This document shows positions 27,123 through 35,453 of a DNA stretch of 64,000 nucleotides, piece by piece (the stretch's first letter is position 1; every line of letters begins with the position of its first letter). A program made the position numbers and the translations under genes. Origin of the DNA: Desulfobacteraceae bacterium (GTDB lineage: Bacteria > Desulfobacterota > Desulfobacteria > Desulfobacterales > Desulfobacteraceae); contig JAAELK010000505.1 of assembly GCA_024226935.1 (NCBI GenBank), positions 1-64,000 of the forward strand. The letters run 5' to 3'. The notes below the pieces were generated by a model, which saw only the letters and a program-made list of their open reading frames with translations, was not told where the DNA came from and made no database searches.

Positions 27123-27217
27123 AAATAACGGCCATGGGCCGCCTAGGAAGTTCCATCGGCTTGCCCACAACAAAATATGAAAGAATTTAGATAAGTTGAT
27201 TGGTTCTTTCATATAAA
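27123..27217 (+). repeat. Structured intergenic element, copy B
   Basis: A 95-base stretch between icmF and the thiolase gene, sense with both. It is nearly the same as copy A at 16242-16335. It contains the CGGCC/GGCCG hairpin, the TGGGC/GCCCA long-range pair, and a perfect terminal stem TATGAAAGAA (27176-27185) with TTCTTTCATA (27204-27213). The bases that differ between copies in the terminal stem keep pairing through G-U or U-G. Confidence 0.8.
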
Positions 27218-27261
27218 CTCTATTGGTTTAAAACCAGCTTTAAATTGAGGAGAAAAATCCA

Positions 27262-28437
27262 ATGAATAAAGCAGTCATAGTAAGTGCAACACGCACCCCT
27301 CTGGGCAGTTTTGGTGGAACATTGAGTAAAATTGGTGCCACCGACCTTGGCGCCCACGTGATCAAAGAGGCTCTTTTTCGGGCAAATATAGACGGAAAAG
27401 AGGTGGATGAATGTATCATGGGGATGGTTCTGCCCTGTGGGTATGGGCAGAATCCTGCTAAACAGGCAGTCGTTAAGGCCGGGCTTCCCTGGGAAGTGGA
27501 AGCGATTACCATAAATAAGGTTTGCGGATCATCCCTTAAAGCTGTGATGCTGGCGGCCCAGGCAATCCAGTGCGGGGATGCCGATGTGGTGGTGGCCGGT
27601 GGTATGGAAAATATGAGCATGGCTCCCTATTATATGGACAAAGCCCGTTGGGGGCATCGCATGGGCCCTGGCCGGATCGAAGATCATATGATCCATGACG
27701 GGCTTTGGGATATCGTTAATGATTTTCATATGGGAATGTCCAATGAGCTTTGTTGCGGGCGTTGGGAAGTGAATCGGGAAGACCAGGACAGGTTCGCGGC
27801 CGAATCCTATAGAAGGGCTAATGCTGCCATGGCAGCCGGTCGGTTCAAAGAAGAGATTGTTCCGGTTGAGGTACCCCAGAGGAAAGGAGATCCCAAGCTT
27901 TTTGATAGAGATGAATGCCTCCAGGAGTCCAGTTATGAATTGTTGGCCGGGATGAAACCGGCTTTTAAAAAAGATGGTGTGGGAACCGCCGGCAATGCCT
28001 CTATTATTTCCGATGGTGCAGCGGCTCTTGTGATCATGAGTGAGCAAAAGGCCAGACAATTGGGTTGTACAATTATGGCCACAATCGGTGCCCAAGGTTC
28101 TTTTGGCATTGACATGAAGTATGTTTTGATGGCGCCTATTTATGCTATTCCCAAGGTGTTGAAAAAACAGGGTCTTAATCTTGCCGATATTGATCTGTTT
28201 GAGATTAATGAGGCTTTTTCCGGAACTTCTGTGGGGATCAACAAGGTCCTTGCCCTGGACCCTGAAAAAGTAAATGTCAACGGTGGCAGTGTGGCCTTGG
28301 GACATCCCATTGGTGGATCCGGTGCCAGGGTATTGACCACTTTGCTCCATGAAATGGAGAAGCGGGATGTGAAGACAGGGCTTGCATCTTTGTGCCTGGG
28401 TGGTGGAGAAGCGGTTGCCTTGATAGTTAATCGTTAA
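27262..28437 (+). CDS. Acetyl-CoA acetyltransferase (thiolase)
   Basis: A 391-residue thiolase of biosynthetic/acetoacetyl-CoA type. The acyl-accepting C88 (KVCGSSL), H348 (LGHPIGGSGAR) and C378 (LCLGGGEA) are all in place. It cleaves acetoacetyl-CoA to two acetyl-CoA (or 3-ketoacyl-CoA generally). It follows icmF and the structured element and precedes hbd by 71 bases, and starts after GAGGAG. It can serve both branches in the window, since aacS also yields acetoacetyl-CoA. A PHB-type condensing role is possible, but no phaB is nearby. Confidence 0.92.
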   Translation: MNKAVIVSATRTPLGSFGGTLSKIGATDLGAHVIKEALFRANIDGKEVDECIMGMVLPCGYGQNPAKQAVVKAGLPWEVEAITINKVCGSSLKAVMLAAQAIQCGDADVVVAGGMENMSMAPYYMDKARWGHRMGPGRIEDHMIHDGLWDIVNDFHMGMSNELCCGRWEVNREDQDRFAAESYRRANAAMAAGRFKEEIVPVEVPQRKGDPKLFDRDECLQESSYELLAGMKPAFKKDGVGTAGNASIISDGAAALVIMSEQKARQLGCTIMATIGAQGSFGIDMKYVLMAPIYAIPKVLKKQGLNLADIDLFEINEAFSGTSVGINKVLALDPEKVNVNGGSVALGHPIGGSGARVLTTLLHEMEKRDVKTGLASLCLGGGEAVALIVNR

Positions 28438-28508
28438 TCAGTAAATGAATAAATAGTATGCCCTTTAATATAAAAGAGTGAGAAGGGTATGGGATAAGGA
28501 GAAAAAAA

Positions 28509-29363
28509 ATGAGTATCGAAAAATTTGGTGTTATTGGTGCAGGTCAGATGGGTAATGGGATTGCCCAGGTAGCGGCTACCAGCGGACTTAATGTTTTGAT
28601 GAGTGATATTGAGCAAAATTTTTGTGATAAAGGCATGGCCACCATCACAAAAAATCTGGATAGAATGATCTCCAAGGGTAAAATGGATGGGGGACAAAAA
28701 GAACAAATCCTGGATAGAATTGAGACCACCACCGATCTTGGTGATATGGCAGGAGTTGATTTTGTTGTTGAAGCTGCCGTTGAGCGGGAAGATTTGAAAT
28801 TTAAAATTTTTGAACAGCTGGATAAAATTTGTTCTCCCCATGTTATCTTATCCACTAACACCTCTTCCATTCCCATTGGCAGGATTGCCGCCAGAACCAG
28901 CCGGCCGGAAAAAATCATTGGTATGCATTTTATGAATCCTGTACCGGTGATGAAACTTGTGGAGGTTATAAGGAGTCTTGCCACTTCCCAGGAGACCTTT
29001 GATTTGACCTGGAAATTGTGTGAAAAATTTAACAAAACTCCGGCCCAGGCCAACGATTTTCCGGGTTTTATTGCCAACAGGATTCTCATGCCCATGATTA
29101 ATGAAGCCATTTTTTGTCTCTATCAGAGTGTGGGAAAACCAGAAGATATAGATACGGTTATGAAACTTGGTATGAACCATCCTATGGGACCTTTGGCCCT
29201 GGCAGATCTTATTGGTCTGGATACCTGCCTTGCCATCATGGAAACCCTTTATGACGGGTTTAAAGATTCTAAATACAGACCCTGTCCTCTATTGAGAAAA
29301 TATGTTGAAGTCGGTTGGCTTGGACGCAAAACTGGAAAAGGCTTCTATGATTATAATAGCTGA
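28509..29363 (+). CDS. hbd: 3-hydroxybutyryl-CoA dehydrogenase
   Basis: A 284-residue NAD(P)-dependent dehydrogenase of the usual Hbd length. The Rossmann motif is GVIGAGQMGNGIAQ, the catalytic His lies in GMHFMNPVPVMK, and the C-terminal domain (DFPGFIANRILMPMINEA, MNHPMGPLALADLIGLD) is typical. It oxidises (S)-3-hydroxybutyryl-CoA to acetoacetyl-CoA. With icmF, the thiolase and the divergent dehydrogenase/hydratase it completes isobutyryl-CoA oxidation to acetyl-CoA. AAGGAG precedes the ATG. It is the last gene of the plus-strand operon. Confidence 0.94.
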   Translation: MSIEKFGVIGAGQMGNGIAQVAATSGLNVLMSDIEQNFCDKGMATITKNLDRMISKGKMDGGQKEQILDRIETTTDLGDMAGVDFVVEAAVEREDLKFKIFEQLDKICSPHVILSTNTSSIPIGRIAARTSRPEKIIGMHFMNPVPVMKLVEVIRSLATSQETFDLTWKLCEKFNKTPAQANDFPGFIANRILMPMINEAIFCLYQSVGKPEDIDTVMKLGMNHPMGPLALADLIGLDTCLAIMETLYDGFKDSKYRPCPLLRKYVEVGWLGRKTGKGFYDYNS

Positions 29364-29386
29364 GTAGATCGTTTTGGATGGATTTT

Positions 29387-29421
29387 TTTTATCAAGGGCC
29401 GGGGTTTGGCCCTTGATAAAA
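29387..29421. terminator. Strong hairpin after hbd
   Basis: TTTTATCAAGGGCC (29387-29400) and GGCCCTTGATAAAA (29408-29421) form a perfect 14-bp stem with a 7-base loop, between convergent hbd and the permease gene. The T-run is on the 5' side rather than the 3' side, unlike a classic intrinsic terminator. It still probably marks the end of both transcripts. Confidence 0.6.
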
Positions 29422-29500
29422 GGTTCGGTCCATTGCCTGGAGCCCACAAGGTGGTTACTCCGGGTAAGGCCGGATTTTTTTCGGTTTGTTTAAAACTTTT

Positions 29501-30760
29501 TTACATTTGTAATGGTGGAGGATTTAAGGTAAAAAATCCAAATTTCTGCCCGAGGACAAAACACATGACTCCGATGCCTATAAAGGTCATCATATAACCT
29601 ATGATCTTTAAAGTAAGATGATTCTGGATTGTTTTTGAACGGGAAATTTTAACCATAATTAATCCCGGAAGGATTGCAAACAAAATAGTTTCCCCTACAC
29701 CACCCACAATGGCAAGGGCTTTTAAAAAAAGATTAGGATAGATAAGGGTGACTACCATGGGCGGAAGAAAAGAAAGTGTTCCCACAAGGAGTTTATTATC
29801 TGTTTTTGCATAGTTGAAACAAAGATCTTTGATAAAACCAAATAACCCGGCTCCGTTTGTCATAAAGGATGAAGTTACAGCAAAAACGGCAAAGATCAAC
29901 GCTGATATGGTAAAAAATTGATTATGCAACACCTGTGACAAAGGGACATTGGCGGTAAGGTTGTGTATCTGTGCATAGATTATGCTGTGGGTTCCTGCAT
30001 GGTTTTCAGGCAGAGATCCCAGGACAACAATAATCCATAAAAGGTTTATGATGAGTCCGAGAAAAACCCCGATAAATATTGCCTTGTAAGTGGCGGGTTT
30101 ATCGAATTTTAAAGAGCTGCATACCGTTGGGATTATATTGTGAAAGTGAAATGCAGAAACCGCTATGGGCAGGCAGATAGGCAGATATTTCCAGTCCGTG
30201 AAAGTGAGCAGTTTAGGATGGAATTTTTCTGCACTCGTTACAAGCATGATTATAAAGCAGGTCCAAAGGATGATCATAACAAATGACATTCCCTTGTGAA
30301 GTGCTCCCAGCCCGAAGAGGATGAGGCCCATAAGAATTAAGCCGTATAAGACTATAATGAGGTGTTGATGGTTGGCAAGGGATGGGAAAAGATTTGCCAG
30401 CATTGTAGCCATGCCACTTAAATATGCAACCAGCACTCCATAGAGGATTATAAGGTTGCAGATGATAGCTATCCATTTGCCGCTGTTTCCAAGTTCAGCT
30501 TGATAAAAAGAGGGCAGGTCAAAGTTCTTTTTTGATCCGTCGATCCTGTAGGTAATGAGGAAGGCGGAGAAAAGCATCATTAGCCATATTGTAAAAATTC
30601 CGATAAGGGCAGGGAAAAATCCTCCTAGTCCCGCTGAAATGGGCAAGGCAAGGACTCCAACTCCCAATACATTCCCCAGGACAAGAAGAGAGGATTGAAA
30701 TATTGCTTTTTTTGAAGTTATGTTTGAAGTTATGTTTGAAGTTATGATTGTTTCATTCAT
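29501..30760 (-). CDS. Aromatic amino-acid permease (HAAAP family, TyrP/Mtr-like)
   Basis: A 419-residue inner-membrane protein with about 11 hydrophobic segments. It opens with the HAAAP signature LLVLGNVLGVGVLALPISAG near residue 25. The family imports tryptophan, tyrosine or phenylalanine with protons. It lies downstream of an aromatic amino-acid decarboxylase on the same strand, so it may import that enzyme's substrate or exchange substrate for amine. The N-terminus carries a short ITSN repeat encoded by three identical 12-base units. Confidence 0.85.
   Translation of the reverse strand: MNETIITSNITSNITSKKAIFQSSLLVLGNVLGVGVLALPISAGLGGFFPALIGIFTIWLMMLFSAFLITYRIDGSKKNFDLPSFYQAELGNSGKWIAIICNLIILYGVLVAYLSGMATMLANLFPSLANHQHLIIVLYGLILMGLILFGLGALHKGMSFVMIILWTCFIIMLVTSAEKFHPKLLTFTDWKYLPICLPIAVSAFHFHNIIPTVCSSLKFDKPATYKAIFIGVFLGLIINLLWIIVVLGSLPENHAGTHSIIYAQIHNLTANVPLSQVLHNQFFTISALIFAVFAVTSSFMTNGAGLFGFIKDLCFNYAKTDNKLLVGTLSFLPPMVVTLIYPNLFLKALAIVGGVGETILFAILPGLIMVKISRSKTIQNHLTLKIIGYMMTFIGIGVMCFVLGQKFGFFTLNPPPLQM
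30711..30746. repeat. Three perfect 12-bp tandem repeats in the permease N-terminus
   Basis: TTTGAAGTTATG repeated three times without change. The repeats encode four residues per unit (SNIT) at residues about 6-17 of the permease, ahead of the first membrane segment. Copy-number change would keep frame. Confidence 0.85.
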
Positions 30761-30911
30761 ATAATTTCTCAGTTCATCTTTTAAGTTTAAATGTTATTGA
30801 TAAAACGGCCATAATATATCTTTATGGTCATAATTAAAAGATAAAATTGAGTTTCTAAATCTTTTAGTCGGCAATATTTGATAAATCATATTATTTTTTG
30901 TGGTTGAATTT

Positions 30912-30932
30912 ACTATCCATTGCATGGATAGT
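30912..30932. promoter_or_regulatory. Inverted repeat between decarboxylase and permease genes
   Basis: ACTATCCAT, three bases, ATGGATAGT: a perfect 9-bp inverted repeat about 45 bases past the decarboxylase stop in the minus-strand sense. No T-run follows, so it may be an operator or RNA hairpin setting the relative level of the permease. Confidence 0.45.
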
Positions 30933-30976
30933 TTTGTCCATGGCAAGTTTTTTTAATTGGGGATATTTCCTTTTTT

Positions 30977-32422
30977 CTATGACCCTGTCAATCGTTTGGC
31001 CGTTCTGGTTATTAAATCCCATGCCTTTTTAACATGGCTTAATTTTGTATTGGTTTGCCCGATGCACAGGCGTAAATAATATTTGTCATTTAATATTGTA
31101 TGGCTCATGAAAATTTTTCCACTTTTATTCAATTTATCCAATAGTATTTTATTAAAATCATCGTCTTTTTTGTGCCTGAAGCAAATAAGATTTAATGAAA
31201 CCGGTGATATGAGTTCATATTCACTATCATTTTTTATCAACTCTTCCAACTGCCCGGTGATTTCGATATGTTTTTTTACATGGTAGCGCAGTCCGTTCAG
31301 GCCATAATACCTTATAACAAACCATAATTTTAAAGCTCTGAATCTTCGACCGAGAGGTATCTGCCAGTCCCTGTAGTCAATAACATCCTTGGAGTCACTG
31401 TATTTGTTTTTTAAATATTCAGGGTTGACACTAAGCGCTTTGATCAACTCATTTTTATTTGCAACATAAAAACAATTGCAGTCAAAGTTAGTAAAGAGCC
31501 ATTTGTGTGGGTTGAAAGAAAAACTGTCAGCAAGTTCTATACCATTTAATAAATAACGATATTCCGGGCAGATCGCAGCAGAGCCTGCCATGGCTGCATC
31601 AATATGAAACCAGACGTTTTCAGTTTTGCAAATATTTCCGATTTTCAAAATCGGATCAATAGCCAGAGAGGAAGTGGTGCCCACGGTACCGCATACAAAC
31701 GTGGGGATAAACTTATTCAATCTATCCTGGCGTATCTTGCTGAGAAGTTCGTCCGATTGCATGGAAAAATTTTTGTTTACAGGGATATATCGAATATTAT
31801 CATCACCGATTCCGGCAATTATACACGCCTTTTTTAGAGAGGAATGTGTCTGGTTACTGATATATACGGTACATCGGCTCAGTTTGTCATGATAATCGCT
31901 GGAACAATTATTAACTTGCCGCTCCCTGGCTGCTAACAAAGCACACAGGGCGGCAGATGAAGCGGAATCTTCTATTACCCCTCCTCCAAAAGAATTTGAG
32001 AAAAATTTTTTTGGAAGTTGCAGTGCCTCGGCCAGCCAGTTCATGACATGGGTTTCAAGTTCAGTACATGCAGGGCTGGTGCTCCATAACATCCCCTGTA
32101 CACCAAATCCTGCAGATAATAATTCTCCTAAAATTGACGGGCCTGAGGTGTTTGCCGGAAAGTATGCGAAAAAATTTGGAGACTGCCAATGTGTTATTCC
32201 TTTGACAATAATATTTGAGACATCTTTCAATATATCATCAAAAGTTTCGCCTTCCAGGGGAGGATGATCAGGCAGACTATCTCTTATTTCATTGGGGGAT
32301 ACCTGGGATAAAACCGGATAGTCTTCAATGTTTTCATAATAATCTGCCAGCCAGTCAATAACTTGCTTTCCATGCTTTCTAAATTTTTCTATATCCATAT
32401 GATAATTTTTATCTTTTTCCAT
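30977..32422 (-). CDS. Aromatic-L-amino-acid decarboxylase-like PLP enzyme (group II)
   Basis: A 481-residue PLP decarboxylase of the usual 470-500 length. The PLP lysine is in FNPHKWLFTNFDCN, the Asp pairing the pyridine N is in HIDAAMAGSA, and the stacking His is in THSSLKKA. The opening (MDIEKFRKHGKQVIDWLADYYE) and PNFFAYFPANTS match DOPA/tryptophan/tyrosine decarboxylases. It would form tryptamine, tyramine or phenethylamine. It lies between an ABC substrate-binding protein gene and the aromatic permease, all minus strand. The exact substrate is not decidable here. Confidence 0.88.
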   Translation of the reverse strand: MEKDKNYHMDIEKFRKHGKQVIDWLADYYENIEDYPVLSQVSPNEIRDSLPDHPPLEGETFDDILKDVSNIIVKGITHWQSPNFFAYFPANTSGPSILGELLSAGFGVQGMLWSTSPACTELETHVMNWLAEALQLPKKFFSNSFGGGVIEDSASSAALCALLAARERQVNNCSSDYHDKLSRCTVYISNQTHSSLKKACIIAGIGDDNIRYIPVNKNFSMQSDELLSKIRQDRLNKFIPTFVCGTVGTTSSLAIDPILKIGNICKTENVWFHIDAAMAGSAAICPEYRYLLNGIELADSFSFNPHKWLFTNFDCNCFYVANKNELIKALSVNPEYLKNKYSDSKDVIDYRDWQIPLGRRFRALKLWFVIRYYGLNGLRYHVKKHIEITGQLEELIKNDSEYELISPVSLNLICFRHKKDDDFNKILLDKLNKSGKIFMSHTILNDKYYLRLCIGQTNTKLSHVKKAWDLITRTAKRLTGS

Positions 32423-32465
32423 GCAATTCCATCCGGTCAGGTTGTTTATTATCGTTTAAGATTTT

Positions 32466-33488
32466 TTATCTGACGATATTGTCTTTTGCAAGTTCCAAAA
32501 TTTCAGGTGTTAATTTAATTTTGAATTTTTTTGCTTTTTTAAGATCGATGGCCACCTGGCTTTTTGGCCATACCGGTATGATTTTTTTGATGGATTTCCC
32601 TTCAAATAAATCTTTTATCATTCGTGCTACAGTGTCTCCTGCCAGGATCAGGGAGGGGAAAATTGAAATAGTTGCTCCCCAGTTATCTGTTACCTCGTTT
32701 TTGCCTATTCCAACTAAAGGTTTGCTGGCCGTAGTGTAAACCATTTTGGCAAAAGGTTCCTGGGCCCCCATCATGTCACTTGGGGCAACAAAGACATCAA
32801 CTTTTTTATCGAGTTCTACTATGAACTTTTTTGCAAGAAGGGCCATCCTTTTGTGCCCTCCCTCTCCCTTGACAAAAGCTACAGTTCTGAAAATAATATT
32901 GATATCCTTAAATTCCGGTTCCTTTAACATCTTTTCAAGCCAGATTCTATAGCTGCGGGACTGGGGCATATCTGCATATACCATCCCGAAATTTCTGGCT
33001 TCGGGGAATATTTTTTTTATGAATCTAAATCGTGTGTTGACCTTGACCGGATAGCATATTCCTGTGAAATTTGCCTTGGGGGGATTTATGAAATCATCAA
33101 TAACTCCGACTCCGACAGGATCAGTAACATTCCCAAAAACCGCATTGATGTTCTTGTCTCCATAAATGAGTTTTTTAAAGGCAAGAGCTGCTATTGTTCC
33201 GTTCAAGAATACAACTTCGTGATCGTTTTTTTTTTCAATCTCCCAGATATTAATTGCCTTTTTTTCGTGATGGCCAAGTGAATAATAGGTGATTTTAAGA
33301 TTTTTACCATCTTCATAGCCAAGTCTCTTGAGTTCTCTCACCATTTCTTCTCTTAAAATGCGATATAATTTAGCTTTTTGAGAATCGATGATCAATAGTT
33401 TATGGATTTTTTGATTTCCAAATGCCAAAGAAGATGTGCAACAAAGAATCATTGAAATTAGAAAAAAAACCCATCTTGCCTTTTGCAT
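32466..33488 (-). CDS. ABC transporter substrate-binding protein (ABC_sub_bind / TrpX-like family)
   Basis: A 340-residue exported protein with a signal peptide (cleavage near LAFGN). The two-lobed fold of PF04392 is suggested by REEMVRELKRLGYEDGKN, AVFGNVTDPVGVGVID and GMVYADMPQSRS. Relatives bind aromatic amino acids (TrpX) or other solutes. No permease or ATPase gene is adjacent, so it is an orphan that either feeds a remote transporter or acts as a sensor. Its position 43 bases upstream of the decarboxylase suggests an aromatic ligand, by inference. Confidence 0.75.
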   Translation of the reverse strand: MQKARWVFFLISMILCCTSSLAFGNQKIHKLLIIDSQKAKLYRILREEMVRELKRLGYEDGKNLKITYYSLGHHEKKAINIWEIEKKNDHEVVFLNGTIAALAFKKLIYGDKNINAVFGNVTDPVGVGVIDDFINPPKANFTGICYPVKVNTRFRFIKKIFPEARNFGMVYADMPQSRSYRIWLEKMLKEPEFKDINIIFRTVAFVKGEGGHKRMALLAKKFIVELDKKVDVFVAPSDMMGAQEPFAKMVYTTASKPLVGIGKNEVTDNWGATISIFPSLILAGDTVARMIKDLFEGKSIKKIIPVWPKSQVAIDLKKAKKFKIKLTPEILELAKDNIVR

Positions 33489-33587
33489 GAAGATTCTCCT
33501 GTTTTATGGTAATATTTAAATTATTAAGGGTCTGTAAAAAAAAATCAATTAAACTAAATTTTTTTCGTAAAGGGCCGTTTTTTTAAG

Positions 33588-34490
33588 TTATCTCCCGTAC
33601 TTGTCATCAAAGGAGTTCCAGAAAGATCGGTCCTTATTGCGCCAGCCCTTGCCAAATGATTTATCAAAGAAGGGTTTAAGATTGGAAAACCATGACCCGT
33701 AGCCCTGTTTATCTGTTATTTTGGCTCGAATTACGTTTGCCGCATGGGTGGACAGATTTGCCAGTTCATCCTTTGGAATATAGGAGTCTGCTCCTTTTTG
33801 AATGGATTCCTTGAGATTTTCCGGGGTCAGGGCATGGGCGGTGAGCATGAGTGCCGGTACTTTTTTTTTTCTGGCAAGTTCTAAGATGTCATAACCGTTG
33901 ACTCCCATGATATCAAGGATGGCCAGGTCATAGTTATTGTTTTTAATCAGTTTTTTGGCCGCCTTAAAGGAGCCTGCCATTTCAAGGGTACACATATCTA
34001 AAAGTTCTTCAATGGTTTCAAGAATATCCGGTTCATCATCCACCACCAGAACTCTTCTGTCCTTTAAAAGATCATCGGATAAAATAGTGTCAATGTCAAA
34101 CTTGACCGTGGTGACGGGACATGGGGCTTTTAAAATCACATATCTTGCTGTGGAGCCGAGAATAGCTTTCTGGGCCCGGGATTTTTTTTTGATTCCAAGA
34201 AAGATATGGTCAATATTATTTTCCTTGGCAAATTTTACCAGGTCTTCACCGGCGGAAAGTCCCCTGACGCTTTGCTGGGTATCGCACTTGATACCGGAGT
34301 TTTCCATGAGTTGCCTGGCAAACTCAAGGCTTTGTTCGGATTTGGTGATATCCTCCTGTTTTTCAGAACTTCCTCCTTTCATGGATGTGACAACATGGAC
34401 AAAGGCACTATGAATGCCTGCTGTGTCCCTTGCAAGGGATAATGCGACTCTGCCGACTTCTCCACCATTATATCCAACCAGTATCTTCAT
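33588..34490 (-). CDS. Fusion of a Usp domain and a receiver domain with a novel C-terminal tail
   Basis: A 300-residue protein. Residues 1-130 are a UspA-like nucleotide-binding domain (ILVGYNGGE, LGSTARYVILKAPCPV). Residues 145-250 are a receiver (D151/D152, phospho-acceptor D193 in AILDIMG, T217, K240). Residues 267-297 form a tail (WFSNLKPFFDKSF then GKGWR and FW-FDDK) with 20 of 31 residues identical to the tail of the receiver protein at 46449-46970. It follows livF by 41 bases and probably belongs to the liv operon, linking energy state and phosphorylation to transport or CoA activation. No DNA-binding domain is present. Confidence 0.85.
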   Translation of the reverse strand: MKILVGYNGGEVGRVALSLARDTAGIHSAFVHVVTSMKGGSSEKQEDITKSEQSLEFARQLMENSGIKCDTQQSVRGLSAGEDLVKFAKENNIDHIFLGIKKKSRAQKAILGSTARYVILKAPCPVTTVKFDIDTILSDDLLKDRRVLVVDDEPDILETIEELLDMCTLEMAGSFKAAKKLIKNNNYDLAILDIMGVNGYDILELARKKKVPALMLTAHALTPENLKESIQKGADSYIPKDELANLSTHAANVIRAKITDKQGYGSWFSNLKPFFDKSFGKGWRNKDRSFWNSFDDKYGR

Positions 34491-34531
34491 TTTGAACTCC
34501 TATGATTTGCAGTCTACATCCAGCAGAAGGA

Positions 34532-35335
34532 TCACATCCATCGTTTGCGTCTCTTGTAAGATTTAACATCCTTAAAGGATTTTCTGCCCCCGCCCTTGGT
34601 TATACCCATGTAAAACTCTTTGACATCCGGGTTGTTTTGTAGTTCTTTTGAAGGGCCTTCAAGAACGATTTTACCAGATTCCATGATATATGCATAATCG
34701 GAAACGGCAAGGGCAACCTTGGCATTTTGCTCCACCACCAGAATGGTAGTGTTGAGATCTTTATTGATTTGTTGAATATTGTTAAATATTTCTTTTACTA
34801 AAAGGGGGGCAAGGCCCAGGGAAGGTTCATCAAGCATGAGCATTTTCGGGGATGCCATGAGTGCCCTTGCAATGGCAATCATCTGTTGTTCTCCTCCTGA
34901 GCTGTAGCCGGCCATGCGGTTGCTGACCTTGGAAAGTCTGGGAAAATGTGTGTACATCAGCTCAACGTCCTTTTTTATGGCTACAGATCCATCCCTACGC
35001 GTAATGGAACCTACTACAATATTTTCATTTACGGTCAAATGCTTGAATACTCTCCGGCCTTCAGGAACCATGATCGCCCCCAGTTTGACCACATCTGTGC
35101 CCATTTTCTGGGTGATATTTGTGCCGTTAAATTTTATTATCCCTTCCTTGATGGCACCATTTTCCGGTTTTAAAAGCCCGCTGATTGCCCGCAAGGTGGT
35201 GGTTTTGCCTGCACCATTTGTTCCGAGCAATGATACTATACTGCCCCTTGGCACATTTAAACTGACTCCGCGTAAAACTTGAATAATATCATTGTAGACC
35301 ACTTCAATATTGTTCACTTCAAGCAGATTTTTCAT
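34532..35335 (-). CDS. livF: Branched-chain amino-acid-type ABC transporter ATPase LivF
   Basis: A 267-residue ABC ATPase with Walker A (LLGTNGAGKTTTLRAIS), signature (YSSGGEQQMIAIARAL) and Walker B (MLMLDEPSLGLAP). Its length and MVPEGRRVFKHLTVNENI are LivF-like. It pairs with LivG on the LivH/LivM membrane pair. It has a basic C-terminal extension (about 20 residues, ending KRRKRWM), longer than usual LivF (about 235). It is separated from livK by two hairpins. Confidence 0.92.
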   Translation of the reverse strand: MKNLLEVNNIEVVYNDIIQVLRGVSLNVPRGSIVSLLGTNGAGKTTTLRAISGLLKPENGAIKEGIIKFNGTNITQKMGTDVVKLGAIMVPEGRRVFKHLTVNENIVVGSITRRDGSVAIKKDVELMYTHFPRLSKVSNRMAGYSSGGEQQMIAIARALMASPKMLMLDEPSLGLAPLLVKEIFNNIQQINKDLNTTILVVEQNAKVALAVSDYAYIMESGKIVLEGPSKELQNNPDVKEFYMGITKGGGRKSFKDVKSYKRRKRWM

Positions 35336-35373
35336 ATGTCCTTTTTTCTATATTGTCTTTTTTTCTATATTTC

Positions 35374-35442
35374 CCCGGTACTGCCCGGGAAAGTTAATTT
35401 TGTACCGATTAGTTTTGCAGGGGGCGCTCCCTTATGGCCCCC
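35374..35442. terminator. Two hairpins between livK and livF
   Basis: GGGGGC (35420-35425) pairs with GCCCCC (35437-35442), and CCCGG (35374-35378) pairs with CCGGG (35385-35389); a T-rich (A-rich in sense) stretch lies next to the second. In the minus-strand sense they lie directly after livK. Such hairpins commonly protect or partly end the transcript so the binding protein is made in excess. Confidence 0.5.
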
Positions 35443-35453
35443 GTCCGAAGTTT

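Noticed and set aside
27529-28350. 273-codon minus-strand frame opposite the thiolase gene
   Set aside because: Fully inside a clear thiolase with all catalytic residues; the frame has no family features.
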